Part shown: piece after piece, positions 8,467-17,019 of the stretch | How positions within the stretch are numbered: position 1 is the first letter of the stretch | Layout of the letters: every line of letters begins with the position of its first letter | From: Vibrio mangrovi | Lineage (GTDB): Bacteria; Pseudomonadota; Gammaproteobacteria; Enterobacterales; Vibrionaceae | Length of the DNA: 64,000 nt | Assembly (NCBI RefSeq): GCF_024346955.1 | Contig: NZ_AP024883.1 | Span: 3,596,001 to 3,660,000, forward strand | Direction: 5' to 3' | Notes under the pieces: model-generated | What the model was told of the DNA's origin: nothing | The model's input: the letters and a program-made list of their open reading frames with translations, nothing else | Databases searched by the model: none | Translations under genes and position numbers: made by a program

Positions 8467-9852
8467 TTAAGATGCAACTGTTTGTTGTTTTCCGGCTCCT
8501 TCACCTTGTTTCTGGTTATCTACCGCAAACATCATGCCCAGAATTACCGATAAGCCAAAACCGAGTGAGATACCGATAATATATGGAACAAGCGGATCAA
8601 ACAGTGGAATCGTAAAGATATTATGGAATCCGAATGCCGTCATCTTGGTCTGGAAATATCCAACTACACAGCCACCGGCTGCGCCAGAAATCATTACGAC
8701 AGGAATCGCTCTGCGGTAGCGTAGAATCAAACCGTAAATAATTGGTTCAGTCACCCCAGCCAGCAAACCTGTAATTGCAGCTGGCCCCGCAATAGCTTTG
8801 ACACTCGGATCTTTTGAACGAAGGAAAAATGCAACGGCAATCCCCATTTGAGCAAAGGTACATGGCGCCCACATGGCCGCAATCGGTGAACCACCCAGAG
8901 CAAGGTTGGCAACAACAATCGGAACCAGTCCCCAGTGTAGCCCCAGAACCACCATAAACATAATCGTTCCGCCAATTACTGCACCGGTCAACGCACCACT
9001 ATGCGCACTCAGCCAGTTGATACCTGCGGCAACAACATTACCCAAATTCACACCAAATGGGCCAAAAATCAGTACCGTTAACGGCACAATGACTAACAGA
9101 CAGATCATCGGCACTAAGAACATCTGAAGATTCTGCGGACAGATTTTCTTCAGTTGTTTCTCTAAAAATGCCAGCCCTGCAACGGCAATAAAGATCGGGA
9201 ACACAGTAGAAGAGTAGTTAATGGCAACCACTGGAATACCAAAAAATGTTGCATCTGCATTTCCGATCAGGCCGGTGAAATTCGGTTCCAGCAACGCTGC
9301 GCCGATAACCCCGCCAAGATAACCATTTGCTCCCATCTTGATCGCAGCAGAAATACCAAGAAAAACGGGTAGAAAATAGAACACGGCATTGGCAATTGCC
9401 GACAAAATCAGATAACTAGAACTGGAGGCATCCATCCAGTTCATTAGTGAGACAACAGCCAGTACCGCTTTTAGCATACCCGCACCAGCCAGAGGTCCGA
9501 GTAATGGTGTGAAACTTCCTGAAATCACTTCGAAGATACGACTGCCGATGGACGCTTTATTCTTCGCTGTATTTGTAGAGTCAGTAGCAGCCGGAGCTGA
9601 CGAAGCACCGCCCATTTGGCTCATCAGCTCACTAAATACCTGTGAAACGTGGTTGCCGATAATCACCTGAAACTGACCACCGCTTTCTACAACACTTAAC
9701 ACACCGTCAAGAGACTGGATTTCTTCTTTATTCGCCCGTGCATGATCATTTAATTTAAATCTTAAACGAGTTGCGCAATGCGCTAGTTCAGCAACATTTT
9801 CTTTGTCACCAACCAAACGCAGTATGGTTTTGGCAAGATTGGAGTAATTCAC
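8467..9852 (-). CDS. PTS beta-glucoside transporter, EIIBC
   Basis: Imports and phosphorylates a beta-glucoside across the inner membrane. It has 461 aa. EIIB is at residues 1 to about 80, with the phosphorylatable cysteine in AHCATRLRFKLND and then VIIGNHVSQVF. A short linker leads to EIIC, about 10 helices (about 105-445), including the GLHWGLVPI and GVTEPIIYG motifs. No EIIA domain is present, unlike the three-domain BglF; the length matches AscF-like IIBC proteins, so phosphate must come from a separate EIIA such as Crr. It starts with GTG at 9852, preceded by GAGG. Precedes the GH1 gene and is divergent from a LamB-type porin. A CRP-like site and LacI-type operators lie upstream. Confidence 0.92.
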   Translation of the reverse strand: MNYSNLAKTILRLVGDKENVAELAHCATRLRFKLNDHARANKEEIQSLDGVLSVVESGGQFQVIIGNHVSQVFSELMSQMGGASSAPAATDSTNTAKNKASIGSRIFEVISGSFTPLLGPLAGAGMLKAVLAVVSLMNWMDASSSSYLILSAIANAVFYFLPVFLGISAAIKMGANGYLGGVIGAALLEPNFTGLIGNADATFFGIPVVAINYSSTVFPIFIAVAGLAFLEKQLKKICPQNLQMFLVPMICLLVIVPLTVLIFGPFGVNLGNVVAAGINWLSAHSGALTGAVIGGTIMFMVVLGLHWGLVPIVVANLALGGSPIAAMWAPCTFAQMGIAVAFFLRSKDPSVKAIAGPAAITGLLAGVTEPIIYGLILRYRRAIPVVMISGAAGGCVVGYFQTKMTAFGFHNIFTIPLFDPLVPYIIGISLGFGLSVILGMMFAVDNQKQGEGAGKQQTVAS

Positions 9853-9946
9853 TTCAGCACCTCAATATTTGTTTCGTTATCTGTAGTCCAGAATCGCTAT
9901 TTTTAGCCAATGACGAGCATCTGTTGTTTTTCTACACTCTAAAGCG

Positions 9947-9956
9947 CAACCGGTTG
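9947..9956. promoter_or_regulatory. LacI-type operator, PTS side
   Basis: CAACCGGTTG is a perfect 10-bp palindrome with the central CG typical of LacI-family operators (AscG-like AACCGGTT core). It is 95 bp upstream of the EIIBC start. Confidence 0.55.
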
Positions 9957-9981
9957 TCCAGATAGCGATGATTCACGAATT

Positions 9982-9997
9982 CGTGATAATATTCACA
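9982..9997. promoter_or_regulatory. CRP-like site
   Basis: CGTGATAATATTCACA matches the CRP consensus TGTGA-N6-TCACA at all but one position. It overlaps a separate perfect 14-bp palindrome TCACGAATTCGTGA (9973-9986). It is placed about 130 bp upstream of the EIIBC GTG, consistent with catabolite control. Confidence 0.55.
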
Positions 9998-10193
9998 ATT
10001 AAAATCCGGAAACTGTCTCATCACGCACAAATTTAATTTTCATTGAGATTTATCAAAAAAGACACTCACAAAACAATTTATTCATATTTATCAAATACAT
10101 AAAACAAACCCCTTAAAGTTATAAATAATTTCTCTATCAACACATTATTGGTTTTCCTGCCGAACAAATACTGATTTGATGAAGTCCAAAAGA

Positions 10194-10205
10194 GAAATCG
10201 ATTTC
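10194..10205. promoter_or_regulatory. LacI-type operator, middle
   Basis: GAAATCGATTTC is a perfect 12-bp palindrome with the same outer bases as the porin-proximal site GAAACCGATTTC. Confidence 0.5.
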
Positions 10206-10433
10206 CAGAGTTCTCTTTGTGGAATGAACCATGCCAACAAAAATATAAACAGAAGCATAAAACAGTATGTGTATCATTCCTCAACCATCATTTTTGCCTC
10301 TATCCACGCTGAAAACCTGCTGTCTATAATACAAAATCGAATAAAAAAACACCCAACACTGTACACTTATCTCTCAAATTCAGCTTTATCAGATATCACT
10401 CCGGCAGATTTAAGGAATAGCAGCGAATTTTGT

Positions 10434-10443
10434 GAAACCGGTT
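10434..10443. promoter_or_regulatory. LacI-type operator, upstream of porin
   Basis: GAAACCGGTT contains the palindromic core AACCGGTT (10436-10443), identical to that of the PTS-side operator. The right flank (GTTC) departs from symmetry. Confidence 0.45.
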
Positions 10444-10631
10444 GTTCTTTTAACAAAAAAATCAGCATATATCAGTATATGCACATCATATCAAAAACGG
10501 AAAAATTAATATTATTGAAAAACAAATAATATTTTTTGAAGAATTTAAATCCAAAAAAACTAATAAAAATCAATTTAAACAGAATAAATACCCATTTGTG
10601 GTTTATTTCAAATTTATCAGCAGCCCTGAGT

Positions 10632-10643
10632 GAAACCGATTTC
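10632..10643. promoter_or_regulatory. LacI-type operator at the porin
   Basis: GAAACCGATTTC is a near-perfect palindrome (10 of 12 positions) 62 bp before the porin ATG, a good place to block transcription. Likely target of the regulator encoded at 13185-14216. Confidence 0.5.
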
Positions 10644-10705
10644 TCTCTCATATAGACTCCTCCTCGATGTATCAGACACCACCCCAAAATAAGGAAGAAC
10701 TAGAC

Positions 10706-12043
10706 ATGAGAATAAAAGATTCACAGTTCAAAAATCATTCTCTGGCAGCAGGTATTGCATTAGCAGTGGCATGTATCGCTACGCCTGCACAGGCTGTAGA
10801 TTTTCACGGCTATTTCCGGACAGGTATTTTCAGCTCGACCAATGGCGATCAACAACCATGGCTCCCTGGGAAAATTGGCCGGTTTGGTAATGAAACCGAC
10901 GGCTGGTATGACATTACCCTATCACAAGACATCTATCAGAATGATCAGGATCAAGTCTTTGGGGTGGTTGCTAACTTCGACGGAACACTTGGACTCAAGC
11001 GTACCTGGGAACCGTTTGACTCCGGTGCAAAAAATGGCAACGTATTACAATTCAGTGATCTTTATGCAACAGCCAAAGGCTTTATCCCCGGCGTACCTGA
11101 AGCAACACTATGGGTTGGTAAACGGGGCTATGAAAAGCGTGAAACCCAGATGTTAGACTATAAGCCAATCGGTGTTGCCGGTAACGGTATCGGTCTGCAA
11201 GGAATTCAAACCGGTCCGGGTGAACTATCTCTGGCACTCATCCGTAAAGATGCAGATGCAGCTCTGATGGATGACAACAATCCGCTCAAAGACGATAGCA
11301 CTTATCAGGCAAACTCCCTTTATAACGTCAATTATCTCGATGTTCGTTACGCAAAATTACCGGTTTTCAGTGATGTCACTGTTGAACTGATTGCTGACTT
11401 TGCTTTCACCAATAAAACCGGAACTCAAAAGGGATATGAAGCCGACGGAACAATTCACCCTTCGGAAAAAACAGCATTTCTTCCAACGGCAATTTTCACC
11501 AAACCATTAGACAATGGCTTTAACGAAACCACAATTCAGACGACCAAAGGCACTTTTGCCAATAATCTGGTAAAACTAGGTTATAACGAAACCAGTTTTG
11601 ATGTGGACAACGATTACTCTGATGCCAAATCTTTCCGGGTGATTAATACTGGCGAAGAATATCTCAGTGATAATGTTATTATGGCTCAGACCTTCGTTTA
11701 TGCGATTGGTAAAGATATTACTCCGACACTGAATGATGTAAGTTTGTATACTGCGGTTGTCCGTCCTGCCTACGTCTGGGATGAGCACAACAAAACAGCA
11801 ATCGAACTGGGCTTGTTCAAACAAACCAATGAAACAACAAGTGGTGATAAAGTCGAGTCAGGGCATAAAATCACGCTGGCCCATGTCATTACTGCTGGTC
11901 CAAGTCTGTTGACTGTCCGTCCGGATTTCCGTTTTTATACAACTTACATAAAAACGACCAAAAACCAAATCGACGGTCACACATTCCATGATGGCAAAGA
12001 TCACCAGATCAGCTTTGGTGTTCAGGCTGAAGTTTGGTGGTAA
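10706..12043 (+). CDS. LamB-family carbohydrate porin
   Basis: Outer-membrane sugar channel of 445 aa. It has a signal peptide (MRIKDSQFKNHSLAAGIALA..., cleavage after PAQA). The mature start VDFHGYFRTGIFSS and GRFGNETDGWYDITLSQDIY are typical of maltoporin-type proteins (LamB, ScrY, BglH). The protein ends in aromatic residues (VQAEVWW), as outer-membrane beta-barrels do. The frame opens 13 codons earlier, but AAGGAAG just before ATG 10706 and the signal peptide favour this start. Followed by a MalM-like lipoprotein and a terminator, so a two-gene operon. By context it admits beta-glucosides for the divergent PTS (BglH-like), not maltodextrins; that specificity is inference. Confidence 0.88.
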   Translation: MRIKDSQFKNHSLAAGIALAVACIATPAQAVDFHGYFRTGIFSSTNGDQQPWLPGKIGRFGNETDGWYDITLSQDIYQNDQDQVFGVVANFDGTLGLKRTWEPFDSGAKNGNVLQFSDLYATAKGFIPGVPEATLWVGKRGYEKRETQMLDYKPIGVAGNGIGLQGIQTGPGELSLALIRKDADAALMDDNNPLKDDSTYQANSLYNVNYLDVRYAKLPVFSDVTVELIADFAFTNKTGTQKGYEADGTIHPSEKTAFLPTAIFTKPLDNGFNETTIQTTKGTFANNLVKLGYNETSFDVDNDYSDAKSFRVINTGEEYLSDNVIMAQTFVYAIGKDITPTLNDVSLYTAVVRPAYVWDEHNKTAIELGLFKQTNETTSGDKVESGHKITLAHVITAGPSLLTVRPDFRFYTTYIKTTKNQIDGHTFHDGKDHQISFGVQAEVWW

Positions 12044-12110
12044 CCATAAAACCATGTAAACACGAGGCTGCATGGAAATGCAGCCTTTCATCTCACAGAG
12101 AGGTTTAGTG

Positions 12111-13022
12111 ATGAGCAAAAACAGTATTGTTGCACTACTGGTCGCAGGGATCATTTCTGGTTGTACGACAAAATATGATGCAATAGAGCAATCCGATGTA
12201 GCCGATGCCCAAAACTATCTGACCACAGCAACAATTTGCTGTACTGACTTTTCAGCAGTTCAGGCCCATCCACTGACTTCAGCAGTGATCACCATTGGTG
12301 GAAAGTCTCCGGTCATGAACTTCCCATCCGGAAGAAGTGCTTTTTATCTTGGGGAAATTCCACAAGAATCTTATGGCGCAGATATTACAATTTCTTCAAT
12401 TGTCTCTGATAGCGTAATGCCGATACAGGCCATATTACTGGATGCACAGCGCTCTCCGACCAGAACCGTTGCAAGTAGTTCATTTCAGTTCAAAGAATCA
12501 ACATTGTTATATCCGAACCGCTTTAGCGGCACATTCAGATTACTATCAAATGAACGCTACATTGTCATTTATGCGGATACATCTAACTTGCAACAAACGC
12601 TGTCATTACCACATCCTGAAGTTCTGAAGGCCAGAGCAAGAAATATCGTGCCGCCCCCTTATTCGGATATACAGGTTCCCTATTCACCCTGGGGACATGT
12701 CGAGCTTGAGTTTTCAAATACCTCTGGCGCTGTACTTTCATCAGTACAAAATATGCTTTTACCAGAGAAAAAATCTGTCACACCTGCACCTGCACCTGCA
12801 CCTGCACCTGCACCTGCACCTGCACCTGCACCTGCAAAGTCAGTTCAACAGAAAACAAATATTATGATTAGTTCTGAAACACAGAAATATTATCAAAACG
12901 CTATACAGCAGAGCGTAAAAAACAATCAGATTGAACATGCAATGCAGCTTGTTTCAGAGGCAGAAAAATTAGGATATTCAGATGCAAAGAAAGTATTTAT
13001 TCAAGCTGTAGAAATGAAGTAA
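12111..13022 (+). CDS. MalM-like periplasmic lipoprotein
   Basis: 303-aa lipoprotein of the MalM family (maltose-operon periplasmic protein, role unclear in all members). Signal peptide with lipobox IISGC at residues about 15-19. A beta-rich domain follows, then a (Pro-Ala)9 linker encoded by nine CACCTG hexamers. The C-terminal helical repeat (ETQKYYQNAIQQSVKNNQIE, then EAEKLGYSDAKKVF) closely resembles the MalM end. The start was set at ATG 12111, which gives a proper lipoprotein signal; the frame opens 13 codons earlier. Sits 67 bp behind the porin, the same gene pairing as lamB-malM. May be anchored near the porin. Confidence 0.85.
   Translation: MSKNSIVALLVAGIISGCTTKYDAIEQSDVADAQNYLTTATICCTDFSAVQAHPLTSAVITIGGKSPVMNFPSGRSAFYLGEIPQESYGADITISSIVSDSVMPIQAILLDAQRSPTRTVASSSFQFKESTLLYPNRFSGTFRLLSNERYIVIYADTSNLQQTLSLPHPEVLKARARNIVPPPYSDIQVPYSPWGHVELEFSNTSGAVLSSVQNMLLPEKKSVTPAPAPAPAPAPAPAPAPAKSVQQKTNIMISSETQKYYQNAIQQSVKNNQIEHAMQLVSEAEKLGYSDAKKVFIQAVEMK
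12781..12834 (+). repeat. Hexanucleotide repeat (CACCTG)9
   Basis: Nine perfect CACCTG units encode the alternating Pro-Ala linker of the MalM-like lipoprotein. Slippage would change linker length by two residues per unit without breaking the frame. Confidence 0.95.
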
Positions 13023-13067
13023 TTATTGCCTTTTTATTTTAAATCAGCGTTATGCTCCTTGATTACC

Positions 13068-13094
13068 CCGCACATTTTATTGTGCGGTTTTTTT
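13068..13094 (+). terminator. Rho-independent terminator after the porin operon
   Basis: CCGCACA-TTTTAT-TGTGCGG followed by seven T, 45 bp after the malM-like stop codon. Confidence 0.9.
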
Positions 13095-13103
13095 ATATGA
13101 AAA

Positions 13104-13140
13104 CATATAAAACCGGGCTATCGAGTTGTCGATAGCCCGG
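13104..13140 (-). terminator. Terminator of the LacI-family gene
   Basis: Perfect 12-bp stem CCGGGCTATCGA / TCGATAGCCCGG with a GTTG-type tetraloop. On the minus strand it is followed by TTTTATATG, 45 bp past the regulator stop. Confidence 0.8.
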
Positions 13141-13184
13141 CCAGAGAAAATAACTAAGTCATAATCTTCATATAAACATGAAAA

Positions 13185-14216
13185 TTATTTTAGTTTTTTT
13201 ACCGAGTTCCGAAGCACTAATTCACCACAAATTGCATGGGGCTCAAGGTGGAGAATATCTGTCTTATTTAAATGTGAAAATAATAAATTGGCTGCATAAT
13301 CAGCTATTTTTTCCACTGGCAAAGCAACAGAAGAAATTGATGGGGTGATATAATCCAAAACAGATTCATTATCAAAACCAAACAGTGATACATCTTCCGG
13401 CACAGAAATACCATGTTCATTCAGTGCCTTCAGCGCGCCAATTGCCGTCGTATCATTGAAACAGCATATTGCCGTAAAATCGAGCTTACGCTGAATTAAC
13501 TGCTTACATGCCGTATAACCACCGTTATAGTGTCCGTCCCCTTCGGTAATCAACAGAGGATTTAACTCGATTCCAGCATCTTTCAGAGCATCCTGATACC
13601 CTTGCATCCGCAAGCGGGACGTCCGTATATTCAGGGAACCGGAAATATAAGCGATCCGTCTGTGTCCCTGAGCAATTAAGTGCTCGACAGCAAGCCTGCC
13701 TGTTGCTACATGATCAAACCAAACACAATTATCCGGCTTATCCGGTAGACAATAGTTTAATACCACCAGCGGAATCGGAATTTCATCAATTAAATTTTCC
13801 AACTCTCTTTGAAAATGCTCACCTTCTATATGCGAACTCTTATAATACAAAATTCCATCACAACGACGATCGACTAAATTTCTGATAGACTTCAATCCGT
13901 AATCACCTTCATGCATATTTGCCTGAGTGATCATCAGAAATTTACCGGATTCATCAGCAAGTGTCTGAGAAACTTCAATCAACTGTGATATATACTGAGA
14001 AATATTATAGCAACGTGGAATGATTAATCCGATCGTATCAGTTGCTTGTTTTGATAAAGACTGAGCCAATACATTTGGACGATAATCAAGCTCTTCAATT
14101 GCTTTAAAGACTTCCCGCCTTGTTGCTTCTGAAACTCTTCCTTTCCCATTCAATACCCGGGAAACTGTCGATTTAGAAACACCAACTTTGCGAGAAACAT
14201 CCAGCATCGTTGCCAT
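13185..14216 (-). CDS. LacI-family transcriptional repressor, AscG-like
   Basis: 343 aa. The N-terminal helix-turn-helix is at residues about 4-24 (MLDVSRKVGVSKSTVSRVLN). A hinge (YRPNVLAQSLSKQ) leads into a sugar-binding-protein-like effector domain with FGFDNESVLDYITPSISSVA near the end. The family closely resembles AscG, CelR and GalR-type repressors of beta-glucoside genes. GGAGC precedes the ATG. It is transcribed toward the porin operon, and four LacI-type palindromes with CG centres lie in the porin/PTS control region, so it probably controls the whole module. The likely inducer is a beta-glucoside or its phosphate; not demonstrable here. Confidence 0.88.
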   Translation of the reverse strand: MATMLDVSRKVGVSKSTVSRVLNGKGRVSEATRREVFKAIEELDYRPNVLAQSLSKQATDTIGLIIPRCYNISQYISQLIEVSQTLADESGKFLMITQANMHEGDYGLKSIRNLVDRRCDGILYYKSSHIEGEHFQRELENLIDEIPIPLVVLNYCLPDKPDNCVWFDHVATGRLAVEHLIAQGHRRIAYISGSLNIRTSRLRMQGYQDALKDAGIELNPLLITEGDGHYNGGYTACKQLIQRKLDFTAICCFNDTTAIGALKALNEHGISVPEDVSLFGFDNESVLDYITPSISSVALPVEKIADYAANLLFSHLNKTDILHLEPHAICGELVLRNSVKKLK

Positions 14217-14790
14217 AAATCATTTTGCTCCAAAAATAGTCATAGGTAAAAAGCATACACAAATAAGTATAGCTGTGGAACTAAAAAAAACTAAAAATAA
14301 GATTAAATGTAATTCATTGAATTCAATTGAAAAATAGAATAAAAGCAGCCTTCTTAATTCTCCCTGAAGATCCGATAAAAACGACAGAAGCCAGTGCAAT
14401 TTATAAAATAACAACTTACTTCAAAAGCAATTAATTACATATGATCACGACAGGGGAAACTCTTCTCTATTTTACATGACTTCCTCAGGCCAATGTAACA
14501 AATATTGACCTGAAGACAGTTCTCCCATCACGATACAAATTCATGATTTCCTTTCCCTAAAGCCAATTACTCTGTTGTCATGCCAGCAATCGCCAAAGAT
14601 TCATCACCTTACAATCCATGCTTCTAAGGCTTGGTAAGGCATTAATTATAAGCATTTTACATACCTTATATGCAATGAATATACTATTTTCAGAGAAATA
14701 ATGACGGCTAAAGCAGCTGTCCTTCACAGACAATATCTCCAAATCACCTAACACAAGACTCAGAGTGTCTTCAATGCAATAGGTATAATC
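14217..14790. other. Intergenic region, AT-rich
   Basis: 574 bp between the divergent LacI-family gene and the hydrolase. I see no convincing gene, repeat or operator. It must contain the two promoters. Confidence 0.5.
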
Positions 14791-15765
14791 ATGACAACGT
14801 CAAATAATACAGTGAACTTTACATACGACACACATTACACCGAAGGAGAGAGAGTTTCCTTTAAAAAACAAGGCCTGAACATCGCTGGGTTATTATTTTT
14901 TCCTGATAACTTTAATGCAGAAAATCAATATCCTGCGATCGTCGTGTCACACCCGGGCGGTGGTGTAAAAGAACAGGCATCATCACTATATGCTTACCAT
15001 CTGGCAAAAGCCGGTTATGTTGCACTGGCTTTTGATGCCTCTCATCAGGGAGAAAGTGAAGGCCTGCCCCGATATCTGGAAGATCCGACATCCCGGGTTG
15101 AAGATATTCGCAGTGCTGTCGACTATCTTGTAACACTCCCTTATGTTGATGAAGAAAAAATCGGTGCGATGGGAATTTGTGCCGGAGCCGGATATACCCT
15201 GAGTGCAATTCAGACAGAGTACCGAATCAAAGCCGCAGCAGGTGTCAGCTCCTGGAACACCGGACACAGTGCCAGACACGGTAATCCGGGATTGGATGAT
15301 CCAAACAATATGCAGAATGTTCTGACTCAGGTTGCTCAGCAAAGAACCCGCGAAGCCCGTGGTGAAGAGCCGCTGATTATTGGCTACGTTCCTGAAACCG
15401 AAGAAGAGTTCCAGAAGAACTATTACGGTAAGTCCGTGATCATGAAAGAAGCATATGAGTACTACAAAACCCCACGTTGTGCTTATCCGACTTCAGTGAA
15501 TAAAGTGCTGTTTACCAGCCTGGACAAACTCGCAGCATTTGATGCATTTTCTCATCTAGATACCGTATCTCCACGCCCATTACTGTTCATTGTCGGTAGT
15601 GGAGCCGATACGATTTATTTCAGTGAAATGGCTTATGAAAAGGCACAGGAGCCGAAAGAGTTATTCCGGATTCCGGGCTCAACCCATATCGATCTTTACG
15701 ACAAAACTGAATATGTCTCACAGGCAGTAGATAAACTGGTCGATTTCTTTAATCAGGCAATCTGA
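14791..15765 (+). CDS. Alpha/beta hydrolase, dienelactone hydrolase-like
   Basis: 324-aa cytoplasmic alpha/beta-hydrolase; no signal peptide. An oxyanion-type loop is seen at VVSHPGGGVKEQ, then FDASHQGESEG. The nucleophile elbow reads GICAGAG, so the predicted nucleophile is cysteine in place of the usual serine, as in dienelactone hydrolases. The acid is probably the Asp of GSGADT and the base the His of GSTHIDLYD. The general layout resembles YcjY-type and acyl-hydrolase relatives. Substrate unknown. Alone in its unit with a strong terminator behind it, and convergent with a LysR regulator that could control it. Weak ribosome site before ATG 14791. Confidence 0.8.
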   Translation: MTTSNNTVNFTYDTHYTEGERVSFKKQGLNIAGLLFFPDNFNAENQYPAIVVSHPGGGVKEQASSLYAYHLAKAGYVALAFDASHQGESEGLPRYLEDPTSRVEDIRSAVDYLVTLPYVDEEKIGAMGICAGAGYTLSAIQTEYRIKAAAGVSSWNTGHSARHGNPGLDDPNNMQNVLTQVAQQRTREARGEEPLIIGYVPETEEEFQKNYYGKSVIMKEAYEYYKTPRCAYPTSVNKVLFTSLDKLAAFDAFSHLDTVSPRPLLFIVGSGADTIYFSEMAYEKAQEPKELFRIPGSTHIDLYDKTEYVSQAVDKLVDFFNQAI

Positions 15766-15811
15766 TTTATCGAACAGGAATCATCCGTTCGGTTAGCCCG
15801 ATAATACTGAG

Positions 15812-15843
15812 CCTGAGTTGGTCTGGATCAACTCAGGTTTTTT
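15812..15843 (+). terminator. Rho-independent terminator after the hydrolase
   Basis: CCTGAGTTG-GTCTGGAT-CAACTCAGG, a perfect 9-bp stem, followed by six T. Confidence 0.9.
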
Positions 15844-15870
15844 CGTGAAACAGGCAGAGAAAATATACGA

Positions 15871-16758
15871 TTATGTGAAGGATTGGCAGGCAGCCTTTAA
15901 TCGCCCGAGAAAAACCTCAGCAGCCTTAGAAAGTGTCCGGTACTTCTTCCAGACAATATGAATATCGACCCCCAGCTCCGGAGATAACGGCCTGTAGCAG
16001 AGAAGACACTCTTCCGATGTGCTCACCAGCCCATCCAGACACAACGCATTACCAATCCCATTCTCAACCATCAGGGCTGCATTGAATATCAGATTGTATG
16101 TAGAAACGATATTCAGCTTCTTATAATCCACTCCCACCCACTTAGTGACTTTCTTATCAACATCCCGTTGTCTGGCACAAATCAGAGGCATATCTAACAA
16201 TATTTCCGGAGTGATGCATTCCAAACTAGCGAACAGAGAGTCTTTTCTCATGAGAACGCCCCACTTATTTTTGTTCGGCAGGCGCAACGACTCAAAATTG
16301 GTTAGATCTTCGGGACTGATTAACACGCCGAAATCCAGTAAACCTTTATTGATACGTTCAATCACTTCATCCGCATCACCACTATAGATATGGACCCGGA
16401 TATTTGGATATTCTTCCCGCATCTCCCTGATAATCTGAACCACCAGTGACATGGCGTGTGTTTCACCACAGCCGACGTAAATATCACCATGCACAAGTTC
16501 CTGTGCAAACAGAAACTCCGCCTCGGTCTTGTGGACCAGTTCCAGTATTTCCTCGGCTCTTTTGCGTAACAACATTCCTTCGTCTGTCAGGGTAATCTTG
16601 CGGCTGCCTCTGATAAACAGAGTCACGCCAAGCTCCTCTTCCAGAGCGCTTAACTGACGGGATAATGTCGGTTGAGTCAGATGCAGAAACTCAGAAGCTG
16701 CGGTAATGCTTTCCTCCCGCACCACCGTTAAAAAGTAACGTAGAACTTTCAGATCCAT
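15871..16758 (-). CDS. LysR-family transcriptional regulator
   Basis: 295 aa, standard LysR length. The winged helix-turn-helix at residues 1-60 (LRYFLTVVREESITAASEFL, LTQPTLSRQLSALEEELG) is the canonical DNA-binding signature. A periplasmic-binding-protein-like effector domain follows (VYVGCGETHAMSLV-type strand onset, LLDFGVLISPEDL). Overall pattern like the many LysR regulators of small-molecule catabolism. GAGAG precedes ATG 16758. Convergent with the alpha/beta hydrolase 105 bp away, which may be its target. Effector unknown. Confidence 0.88.
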   Translation of the reverse strand: MDLKVLRYFLTVVREESITAASEFLHLTQPTLSRQLSALEEELGVTLFIRGSRKITLTDEGMLLRKRAEEILELVHKTEAEFLFAQELVHGDIYVGCGETHAMSLVVQIIREMREEYPNIRVHIYSGDADEVIERINKGLLDFGVLISPEDLTNFESLRLPNKNKWGVLMRKDSLFASLECITPEILLDMPLICARQRDVDKKVTKWVGVDYKKLNIVSTYNLIFNAALMVENGIGNALCLDGLVSTSEECLLCYRPLSPELGVDIHIVWKKYRTLSKAAEVFLGRLKAACQSFT

Positions 16759-16949
16759 ATTTATCTCTCAGTGAAACGAACCACAACGAGCCTTCTCAAC
16801 AAAGAACTCAAATAATCAACAACAAGCATATTATATGAGAGAAAAATGCCAAACTTGTCAAATGGTTGCTGCTGTGGTTATTGTAAAGAATCGATACGGT
16901 CTTTTGATAGGAGAAATGTGGTGCCTTAGTACAAGTGATCCAAAGGATA

Positions 16950-16993
16950 CCCAAAAAGCTTTAAGCAATACTAGCTAAACAAAGCTTTTTGGG
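16950..16993 (-). terminator. Long hairpin behind the small secreted gene
   Basis: CCCAAAAAGCTTT (16950-16962) pairs perfectly with AAAGCTTTTTGGG (16981-16993), 13 bp with an 18-base loop. It lies just downstream of the gene at 17020. It lacks a following T-run, but the stem is strong. Confidence 0.5.
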
Positions 16994-17019
16994 GTAGAGA
17001 CGAATTTTTGTAAGCTATA

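Larger units (their letters stand above)
9853..10705. other. Long AT-rich divergent regulatory region
   Basis: About 850 bp between the PTS gene and the porin with no credible gene. It holds one CRP-like site and four short palindromes of the LacI-family type (each listed separately), so both divergent units probably share one regulator. Much richer in A+T than the flanking genes. Confidence 0.6.

Noticed and set aside
10176..10529. 117-codon frame in the PTS-porin spacer
   Set aside because: AT-rich, no ribosome site, no family resemblance, and it crosses operator-like palindromes.
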